DNA from: JBOGWY01 sp050694015 | Lineage (GTDB): Bacteria; Actinomycetota; CADDZG01; WHSQ01 | Length of the DNA: 11,728 nucleotides | Assembly: GCA_050694015.1 (NCBI GenBank) | Contig: JBOGWY010000343.1 | Location: forward strand, 1-11,728 | Direction of reading: 5' to 3' | Shown: positions 6,553 through 11,728 of the stretch, in pieces | How positions within the stretch are numbered: the first letter of the stretch is position 1 | How the letters are laid out: each line of letters begins with the position of its first letter | Notes under the pieces: model-generated | The model's input: only the letters and a program-made list of their open reading frames with translations | Databases searched by the model: none | Told to the model about the DNA's origin: nothing | Program-made: the position numbers and the translations under genes

Positions 6553-6902
6553 AACCGTCCCCAAAGGCAACTTCCGGTCCCCCTCCGCGGCCCCCTTTTC
6601 GCGTTCCCGGCGGCGGAAATCCCTTGCGGGGCGTAACATCTAGACAAGAAATCCCAAGGAAACCAAGCAGTTCCCCGGAAACGGCACTAGCGAACTAGCG
6701 AGACAACTTGAAACCGTCCCTGTCGACTATCGGAAGACCACTCACACCACCGCGCACGCAATGCGACCTGCGCAGTAGGAGACCGATAACTCCGACCCGG
6801 CGCTTCTAGCCGTCTGCCTCGCCGTTCGTTGCTGCCGAGCTGGGCTCGGCCCGCCGGTCGCGTCCAACGAGATCCGGGGCATGACCGGAAAGGGAGCGAA
6901 CG
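6553..6902 (+). other. Gene-free leader region before rny with several short stems
   Basis: I see no gene here. The stretch has perfect short inverted repeats: TATCGG (6728-6733) with CCGATA (6783-6788), enclosing GCGCA (6752-6756) with TGCGC (6769-6773); and GCCGAGC (6834-6840) with GCTCGGC (6844-6850). A TAACAT at 6634-6639 fits a TAnnnT -10 box but has no clear -35. If that is the promoter, the rny mRNA has a leader of about 260 nt. No known riboswitch class is recognised. The minus-strand open frame crossing it has no family resemblance. Confidence 0.4.
6686..6701 (+). repeat. 8-bp tandem direct repeat ACTAGCGA x2
   Basis: ACTAGCGA occurs twice head to tail (6686-6693, 6694-6701) in the rny leader. 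ACGG (6681-6684) before it and CCGT (6714-6717) after it could pair and enclose it. Function is unknown. Confidence 0.5.
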
Positions 6903-8435
6903 ATGGAGATCGCGATAGGTCTCATCATCGGCGTTCTCATCGGCGCGGGGGTCGGCTATTTCGTTCGCAAGGCGATGGCCGAGCGGGAAGTCACCTCTGC
7001 GGAGATGCGGGCGAAGACCCTGCTGCAGGACGCCCAACGAGACGCCGAAGCCGCCCGGCGCGAAGCGCTGGTCGGTGCCAAAGACGAGATCCACAAGATG
7101 CGGAGCGACGCCGAGGCCGAGCTCAAGGGTCGTCGGGGCGAGATCGAGAAGAAGGAAGCCCGGATCGACCAGCGCGAGGCGACCCTCGACGGCCGGGCCA
7201 ACTCGCTCGACCGCAAGGAACAGGCGATCGAGCAGAAGGAGACCGAGCTGGCCCGGGCCCGGGCCGAGATCGACCGCCTCGCCGAGCGTGCTCGTTCGGA
7301 GCTAGAGCGCGTTGCCGGCATGACCGCTCAGGACGCCAAGCAGGTCCTGATCGAGGACATCCAGGAAGAGGCCAAGCGGGACGCGATGGTCCTCGTCCGT
7401 GACATCGAGGCCCAGGCCCGCGAGGAGGCCGACAAGCGCGCCCGCAAGATCATCGCGATCGCGATGCAGCGGGTGGCCTCAGACCTCACGACGGAGTCGA
7501 CGGTGACAACCGTGATGCTCCCGAACGAGGACATGAAGGGCCGCATCATCGGGCGAGAGGGCCGCAATATCAGGGCCTTCGAGGCCGCCACCGGCACGAA
7601 CCTGATCATCGACGACACGCCGGAGGCGGTCGTGCTCAGCTGCTTCGACCCGATCCGGCGCGAGATGGCCAAGCTCACCCTCGAGAAGCTGATCGGCGAC
7701 GGCCGCATCCAGCCGGTCCGCATCGAGGAGGTCCACGAGAAGTCCAAGGCCGAGATCGAGCGGGAGATCCGCGAGGGCGGCGAGTGGGCCGTGCTCGAGA
7801 CCGGCATCACCGACATGCACCCCGAGCTCGTCCGGGTTCTCGGCCGCCTCAAGTTCCGCACGTCATACGGTCAGAACGTGCTCAAGCACGTCGTCGAGGC
7901 GAGCCACGTCGCCGGCATGGTTGCGGCCGAGCTCGGCACCGACATCCAGCTCGCCAAGCGATGCGCGCTCCTGCACGACATCGGGAAGGCCGTCACGCAC
8001 GAGATCGAAGGCAGCCACGCGTTGATCGGGGCCGAGATCGCACGCCGTCTCAAAGAATCGGGCGAGGTGTGCCACGCGATCGAGGCGCATCATGCCGAGG
8101 TCGAGCAACGCACGATCGAAGCCGTCATCACCGTGGTCGCCGACGCGATCTCGGGGGCCCGGCCCGGTGCTCGACGAGAGACGATCGAGAGCTACGTCAA
8201 GCGTCTCGCCCGGCTCGAGGAGATCGGCATGGAGTTCGAGGGCGTCGACAAGGTCTACGCGATGCAAGCCGGTCGCGAGGTCCGCGTCATGGTCAAGCCC
8301 GGTGAGATCGACGACATGCAGGCCGAGGTCGTGGCCCGGGACATCGCCAAGAAGATCGAGGAAGAGCTCCAGTACCCGGGCCAGATCCGGGTCACGGTGA
8401 TCCGCGAGATAAGAAGCAGCGCCTACGCCAAATAA
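6903..8435 (+). CDS. rny: Ribonuclease Y
   Basis: RNase Y is a membrane-anchored endoribonuclease that starts mRNA decay. The 510-residue product has the full family layout: an N-terminal TM helix (about 3-21), a long charged coiled coil (about 24-190, rich in E/K/R/A heptads), a KH domain with GRIIGREGRNIRAFE (213-227), and an HD domain with LLHDIGKA (metal-binding His358-Asp359), then the conserved C-terminal region ending in IREIRSSAYAK. Length matches the family (about 510-520). ATG 6903 follows AAAGGGAG with 6-nt spacing. RNase Y is well known in Firmicutes and sporadic in Actinomycetota, where many members rely on RNase E/J instead. Position after recA-recX resembles the Bacillus neighbourhood. 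The long leader before it leaves room for post-transcriptional control. Confidence 0.97.
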   Translation: MEIAIGLIIGVLIGAGVGYFVRKAMAEREVTSAEMRAKTLLQDAQRDAEAARREALVGAKDEIHKMRSDAEAELKGRRGEIEKKEARIDQREATLDGRANSLDRKEQAIEQKETELARARAEIDRLAERARSELERVAGMTAQDAKQVLIEDIQEEAKRDAMVLVRDIEAQAREEADKRARKIIAIAMQRVASDLTTESTVTTVMLPNEDMKGRIIGREGRNIRAFEAATGTNLIIDDTPEAVVLSCFDPIRREMAKLTLEKLIGDGRIQPVRIEEVHEKSKAEIEREIREGGEWAVLETGITDMHPELVRVLGRLKFRTSYGQNVLKHVVEASHVAGMVAAELGTDIQLAKRCALLHDIGKAVTHEIEGSHALIGAEIARRLKESGEVCHAIEAHHAEVEQRTIEAVITVVADAISGARPGARRETIESYVKRLARLEEIGMEFEGVDKVYAMQAGREVRVMVKPGEIDDMQAEVVARDIAKKIEEELQYPGQIRVTVIREIRSSAYAK

Positions 8436-8482
8436 CCACCGAACCGTTTTGTGAGCACATAGCCGCGATTTCAGGCGTGTAG

Positions 8483-9043
8483 ATGCAGAAGAAAACGATC
8501 GCACCCGGCTTCGCTCTTGAGACGGAACGCTTACTACTGCGCGAGCTAACCCGTTCCGATCTCGATGCGCTCCACGCCGTCCTCGGCGACGTAGAGACCA
8601 TGCAGTACTACGCGCACCCGCACTCGCGCGAGGAGACGCAACGGTGGATCGAGTGGAGCCTCGACAACTACGCCCGGCTCGGGCACGGCCTCTGGGCGAT
8701 GACGCTCAAGGACACCGGCGAGCTGATCGGGGACTGCGGGCTCACGATCCAGTACGTCGACGGAGCGCCGTTCGTCGAGGTCGGCTGGCACACGCATCGC
8801 GATCACTGGAACAAGGGCTACGCGACCGAAGGGGGCCGAGCGAGCCGCGACTGGGCCTTCGAGAACCTCACCATCCCGTTCCTCATCTCGATCATCCGCC
8901 CGGAGAACGTCCCGTCGTGGCGGGTCGCCGAGAAGCTCGGCCTCACGATCTCCAGAACGACCTTCCGCGGCCCCGATAACGCGTGGGAGCACCGCGTCTA
9001 CCGGATCACCCGCGACGAGTGGGAGAAGCTCAGAGCGCTCTGA
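8483..9043 (+). CDS. GNAT N-acetyltransferase, RimJ/RimL-like
   Basis: The 186-residue product is a single acetyl-CoA-dependent acetyltransferase domain. It opens with ETERLLLRELTRSDLDAL, the usual start of the RimJ/RimL subgroup (Acetyltransf_3), and has the acetyl-CoA loop region HRDHWNKGYATEGGRASRDWAF and a later RPENVPSWRVAEKLG, where Asn-x-x-Ser-x-x-x-x-x-K-x-G is typical. The substrate could be a ribosomal protein, an amino sugar or an antibiotic; nothing here decides. It begins 47 nt after rny and may be read from the rny transcript. The Shine-Dalgarno is weak (CAGG). Its final codons lie in a 20-bp palindrome and overlap the convergent gene by 14 bp. Confidence 0.88.
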   Translation: MQKKTIAPGFALETERLLLRELTRSDLDALHAVLGDVETMQYYAHPHSREETQRWIEWSLDNYARLGHGLWAMTLKDTGELIGDCGLTIQYVDGAPFVEVGWHTHRDHWNKGYATEGGRASRDWAFENLTIPFLISIIRPENVPSWRVAEKLGLTISRTTFRGPDNAWEHRVYRITRDEWEKLRAL

Positions 9044-9046
9044 GCT
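9027..9046. repeat. Perfect 20-bp palindrome across two convergent stop codons
   Basis: AGCTCAGAGC (9027-9036) is followed directly by its reverse complement (9037-9046). The plus-strand TGA (9041-9043) and the minus-strand TGA (9032-9030) both lie inside it, so both proteins end in -LRAL. It could form a stem or cruciform and act as a bidirectional 3' end. Confidence 0.8.
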
Positions 9047-9911
9047 CGGGCAGCGCCTGCGCTATCGCGACCAGCGCGTCGTACTGCCGGTCGTCCTCGG
9101 GCCAGTGGATGATCAGATCGGTCACCCCGATCTCGGCGAATGAGCGCACCCGCTCGGAGAAGTCTTCGACGGGAGGCATCTCCTCACGTCGACCGAACGA
9201 CGTCAGATAAGAGCGCTGCAGATCATTCGAGTCGCGCCCGAGCTCCCGGCACGCCGCCTCCAACTGCTCCGTTCGCGCGCGCAATACGTCGAGTTCCTGG
9301 TCGCCGAACACCGGCTTCGCATCTAGTCCGTAACCGAGCGAGTTCCATGTGTCCGCATACGCTGCCGCGATCGCGATCGAGCGGGGCCCCAACGCCGCGA
9401 GTGTGACCGGGATCCGAGGTTCCTGGACCGATCCCGGCGTCACGCTCGCCCTGCGCACGTGATAGTGAGCGCCGACATGGTCCACTACATCGCCGGCGAG
9501 AAGTCGCGTGACGATCTCCATGTATTCGCGCAACCTCTCGATTCGTTCCCGGCGCGACCACTCCGGCACTCCGGTGAAGCGGTGGTCGCGCAACGCTCCG
9601 GCCGCACCGATACCGAGTTCAAGGCGCCCGCCCGAGAGGTGGTCGACGGTGGCCGCGTGCGCCGCCAGCATTGTGGGGTTGCGGAGCGTCATCGAGGCGA
9701 CAAGAGGACCGATCCGTAGCGTCGATGTGGCATGGAAGAGCGCGGGTAACACGGTCCAGCATTCGAACCACGGCTCCGGGGGTTTGCCGGGCGGCCACGA
9801 CAGATGGTCGTAGATCCACGCGTGATCGAAGCCCCACGCTTCGATCTGTCTGAAGTGCGCGGCTAGCTCATCTAACGGCAGGTTCTGTATGCGAACGATC
9901 CCGAATCTGAT
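9030..9911 (-). CDS. LLM-class (luciferase-like) flavin-dependent oxidoreductase, start anomalous
   Basis: This is a TIM-barrel luciferase-like monooxygenase, a class that in actinobacteria often uses F420. Evidence: SMTLRNPTMLAAHAATVDHLSGGRLELGIGAG-like sequence (here GIGAAG), the YADTWN strand, and a C-terminal EIGVTDLIIHWPED strand. The first canonical start in frame is GTG 9752, but the 55 or so codons above it read IRFGIVRIQNLPLDEL...IEAWGFDHAWIYDHLSWP, which is plainly the first beta-alpha unit of the fold. No ATG, GTG or TTG occurs in that frame up to the TAG at 9923-9921. I place the start at ATC 9911 as a near-cognate guess (293 residues, a normal length). A GTG at 9919 is out of frame by one base, so a single-base deletion or an assembly error is equally possible. 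The 3' end overlaps the acetyltransferase. Confidence 0.75.
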   Translation of the reverse strand: MRFGIVRIQNLPLDELAAHFRQIEAWGFDHAWIYDHLSWPPGKPPEPWFECWTVLPALFHATSTLRIGPLVASMTLRNPTMLAAHAATVDHLSGGRLELGIGAAGALRDHRFTGVPEWSRRERIERLREYMEIVTRLLAGDVVDHVGAHYHVRRASVTPGSVQEPRIPVTLAALGPRSIAIAAAYADTWNSLGYGLDAKPVFGDQELDVLRARTEQLEAACRELGRDSNDLQRSYLTSFGRREEMPPVEDFSERVRSFAEIGVTDLIIHWPEDDRQYDALVAIAQALPELRAL

Positions 9912-9942
9912 CGCCGCACCCTAGCGGGTACGAGCCGCGGAT

Positions 9943-9969
9943 CTCTACCTACCTCGGAGGTGGGTAGAG
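9943..9969 (-). terminator. Strong stem-loop after the exported repeat protein gene
   Basis: CTCTACC (9943-9949) pairs with GGTAGAG (9963-9969); the stem continues through one G-T wobble and ACCT/AGGT to a CGG loop, 12 bp in all. In the sense of the minus-strand gene ending at 9985 it begins 15 nt after the stop. No T-run follows. It is the sister of the hairpin after recX. Confidence 0.55.
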
Positions 9970-9984
9970 GCGCTCAAACGCAGC

Positions 9985-10566
9985 TCAGTGGTTGCGTCTC
10001 GCAGACGTCGTCACCGACATCGAGCCTTTGTCCACACTGGCGTCCGCCCCGTCGGTTCGAGCTCGCATCGTGAGCGTGGTCGCGTCGACGTTCTCGATCG
10101 TCCCATCGACGGGGATCGTGAGGGTTTGCCCCGGTGGGATCGATGCCATCGACGACCCGACCAGCTGACCGCCCGAGAAAAGCCCAACCTGCATCCTCAC
10201 GATGCCGGCTGCGTTCGGGTTCGTAACCTCTACGTTCCCGTCGATCAACCTGAGGCCCTCGTCGCCGGCGGACGGGAGGTCGCGGGACAGCACGTCGGCG
10301 AAGGCGGCGCCCCCTACGGCGACCTGGCCCTCGGTCACGGCATGTATGAGCGAGATCAGCACCGCCCGTACGCCCGGAGCGAGATCGCGCGCCGTCACCT
10401 GACCGTTGATGATCTCGGGGGAGCCCACCGAGTTCGGCGCGAGCTCCCGCTGCGTCACGCTGTCGCGAGGGAGCCGGAACGCCGCGATCCCCACGCCACT
10501 CATCGACATGACCAAGGCGAGCGTCGCCGCGACCTCGGCGTAACCGATACGTCTCTTAGCGCCCAT
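9985..10566 (-). CDS. Exported protein with N-terminal decapeptide repeats (Thermoleophilia-type)
   Basis: The 193-residue product has a basic start (GAKRR), a hydrophobic segment (about 12-30) that is a signal peptide or anchor, then three consecutive ten-residue units: SVTQRELAPN (36-45), SVGSPEIING (46-55), QVTARDLAPG (56-65). Their pattern is [SQ]V-x3-[ED][LI]-x2-[NG]. Such 'YAEVAATLALV...LP..SV....L...SV....I.NG.V...DL' proteins are abundant and uncharacterised in Thermoleophilia. The remainder (about 70-193) is beta-rich, with IPPGQTLTIPVDG near the end, and looks like a compact beta-sandwich. No catalytic motif is seen. ATG 10566 is preceded by GAGGGGG at good spacing; an open frame extending to 10677 would invade miaB and is rejected. 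It is probably surface or secreted, with unknown function. Confidence 0.75.
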   Translation of the reverse strand: MGAKRRIGYAEVAATLALVMSMSGVGIAAFRLPRDSVTQRELAPNSVGSPEIINGQVTARDLAPGVRAVLISLIHAVTEGQVAVGGAAFADVLSRDLPSAGDEGLRLIDGNVEVTNPNAAGIVRMQVGLFSGGQLVGSSMASIPPGQTLTIPVDGTIENVDATTLTMRARTDGADASVDKGSMSVTTSARRNH

Positions 10567-10641
10567 GAGCGCCCCCTCTCTGATAGCGGTGTCGGCCCAT
10601 TCTTCAGGGCGGCCGGAGGCGCCACAAGGTGGTTGGTGCCT

Positions 10642-10647
10642 TACGCT
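10642..10647 (+). promoter_or_regulatory. -10 element for a leaderless miaB mRNA
   Basis: TACGCT (TAnnnT) is followed by 7 nt (TTCGCGC) and the GTG at 10655. No Shine-Dalgarno is present near the start. The same TACGsT-N7-GTG geometry occurs before the gene ending at 265. No convincing -35. Confidence 0.45.
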
Positions 10648-10654
10648 TTCGCGC

Positions 10655-11728
10655 GTGAAGACGTACTTCATCACCACCTACGGCTGCCAGATGAACGAGC
10701 ACGACTCCGAGCGGCTCGCCGGGATGCTCGAGGCCGAGGGCTATTCGAAGGCAGCTGGGCCCGAAGAGGCCAACGTCGTTCTCTTCAACACCTGCTGCAT
10801 CCGCGAGAAGGCGGACACGCGCCTCTACGGGAACCTCGGCCACATGAAGGCGATCAAGGACACGCGCCCCGACATGAAGATCGTCGTCGGCGGCTGCCTC
10901 GCGCAGAAGGACCGCAGCACCATCCAGGAGCGGGCGCCGTACGTCGACGTCGTCCTCGGCACCCACAACCTGGCGAGCCTCCCGCGCCTCCTTCGAGAAT
11001 CGGACGAGGGCCCGGCCTTCGAGATCCTCGAGCAGACCGAGACGTTCCCCTCGGCCCTCCCGGCGCGGCGCAACTCCCCGTGGCACGCGTGGGTGTCGAT
11101 CTCGATCGGATGCAACAACTCGTGCACGTTCTGCATCGTCCCGGCGGTACGCGGCAAGGAGATCTCGCGCCGGCTCGGGGATGTCGTGGGCGAGGTCGAG
11201 GGCTTGGTGGCGGACGGCGTCGTCGAGGTGACGCTGCTCGGGCAGAACGTCAACTCCTACGGACGCGACCTCGACGGAACGCCGATGTTCTCGAAGCTGC
11301 TACGCGAGCTCGACGACATCGCGGAACTCGAGCGGGTGCGTTTCACGTCCCCGCATCCCAAGGATTTCCGCGACGACACGATCGAGGTGATGGCGACTTC
11401 CCGCGTGGTGTGCGAGCACATCCACCTGCCGGTGCAGTCCGGTTCGGACCCCGTGCTGAAGCGCATGAAGCGCGCCTACAACCGCGCGCGCTACCTCGAG
11501 AAGGTCCGCAAGGTGCGCGCCGCCATCCCCGACGTCGCGATCACCACCGACATCATCGTGGGCTTCCCGGGTGAGACCGAGGAGGAGTTCGCCGACACGC
11601 TCTCGCTGGTCGAGGAGGTCCGTTACGACGCCGCATTCACGTTCCAGTACTCACCGCGGCCGATGACCGAGGCCGCCGAGCACGACGGGCACCTGCCGAA
11701 AGGGATCGTTCAGGAGCGCTACGACCGC
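10655..11728 (+). CDS. miaB: tRNA-2-methylthio-N6-dimethylallyladenosine synthase MiaB (partial, 3' end beyond the window)
   Basis: MiaB is a radical-SAM methylthiotransferase that adds the 2-methylthio group to i6A37 of tRNAs. The 358 codons visible include the N-terminal UPF0004 domain with cluster ligands Cys11 (TYGCQMN), Cys47 (NTCCIREKA) and Cys81 (VGGCLAQKD), and the radical-SAM domain with Cys153-x3-Cys157-x2-Cys160 (GCNNSCTFC) and IVPxxRGKEISR. Further family motifs are LLGQNVNSYG, SPHPKDF, HLPVQSGS, MKRAYNR and TDIIVGFPGET. The usual length is about 440-500 residues, so the end of the radical-SAM domain and the TRAM domain are missing through truncation at the window edge, not by mutation. 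The start is GTG 10655 (MKTYFITTYGCQMN fits the family). It is divergent from the exported repeat protein with an 88-bp gap. Confidence 0.97.
   Translation, partial: MKTYFITTYGCQMNEHDSERLAGMLEAEGYSKAAGPEEANVVLFNTCCIREKADTRLYGNLGHMKAIKDTRPDMKIVVGGCLAQKDRSTIQERAPYVDVVLGTHNLASLPRLLRESDEGPAFEILEQTETFPSALPARRNSPWHAWVSISIGCNNSCTFCIVPAVRGKEISRRLGDVVGEVEGLVADGVVEVTLLGQNVNSYGRDLDGTPMFSKLLRELDDIAELERVRFTSPHPKDFRDDTIEVMATSRVVCEHIHLPVQSGSDPVLKRMKRAYNRARYLEKVRKVRAAIPDVAITTDIIVGFPGETEEEFADTLSLVEEVRYDAAFTFQYSPRPMTEAAEHDGHLPKGIVQERYDR

Noticed and set aside
6687..7094. Minus-strand open frame in the recX-rny gap
   Set aside because: It begins inside rny and shows no motif; its composition matches shadow frames.
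10567..10677. Upstream extension of the exported repeat protein to 10677
   Set aside because: It would overlap the miaB start and put 37 non-hydrophobic residues before the signal segment, while ATG 10566 has a good ribosome site.
9988..11574. A 528-codon plus-strand open frame
   Set aside because: It runs antisense to the exported repeat protein and then one frame off miaB. The peptide is Arg/Pro/Gly/His-rich with no motif, while the other frame gives a textbook MiaB.
1..11728. CRISPR arrays, tRNA or rRNA genes, insertion sequences, inteins in recA
   Set aside because: No spaced repeat series, cloverleaf with a T-arm GTTCGA-type core, transposase motif or intein splice block was found.

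Overview
The window is GC-rich and densely coding, and it reads as a chromosomal segment from a deep-branching actinobacterium, most likely near the Thermoleophilia/Gaiellales. Four things point there: RNase Y next to recA (missing from the well-known Streptomyces and Mycobacterium genomes), a recA promoter with both a Gram-positive LexA box and a mycobacterial-type RecA-NDp/PafBC element, a flavin oxidoreductase of the luciferase-like (often F420-dependent) class, and a small exported protein with decapeptide repeats of a kind common in Thermoleophilia. The placement is inferred from gene content; no rRNA is present.

Layout, left to right. (1) 1-264: perhaps the last codons of a + strand gene, then a terminator-like hairpin. 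(2) 265-1581, minus: an exported six-bladed beta-propeller protein of the glucose/sorbosone dehydrogenase type. (3) 1725-4262, plus: a membrane hybrid histidine kinase with six TM helices, PAS, HisKA, HATPase and two receiver domains. (4) 4259-4672, minus: a PaaI-type hot-dog thioesterase whose stop codon overlaps the kinase stop. (5) 4685-4863: a compact control region with a long inverted repeat, a RecA-NDp-like promoter and a perfect LexA box. (6) 4864-8435, plus: recA, recX and rny; recA and recX are 27 nt apart with a hairpin between them, and rny has a roughly 400-nt structured gap before it. (7) 8483-9043, plus: a RimJ/RimL-like acetyltransferase, converging on (8) 9030-9911, minus: a luciferase-like monooxygenase without a normal start codon. 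(9) 9985-10566, minus: the exported repeat protein. (10) 10655 to the edge, plus: miaB, cut off by the window end.

recA, recX, rny and miaB form the conserved core of a neighbourhood also known from Firmicutes (recA, rny and miaB lie close together in Bacillus), with accessory genes inserted here. recA and recX make the DNA-damage module, RNase Y starts mRNA decay, and MiaB methylthiolates tRNA A37.

No wholly new multi-gene system is evident. The most interesting signals are non-coding: the dual damage control of recA, the near-perfect 36-bp inverted repeat upstream of it, two almost identical hairpins placed in sense orientation after two unrelated genes, a 20-bp perfect palindrome that encodes both C-termini of a convergent gene pair, and two GTG genes with the same leaderless promoter geometry.
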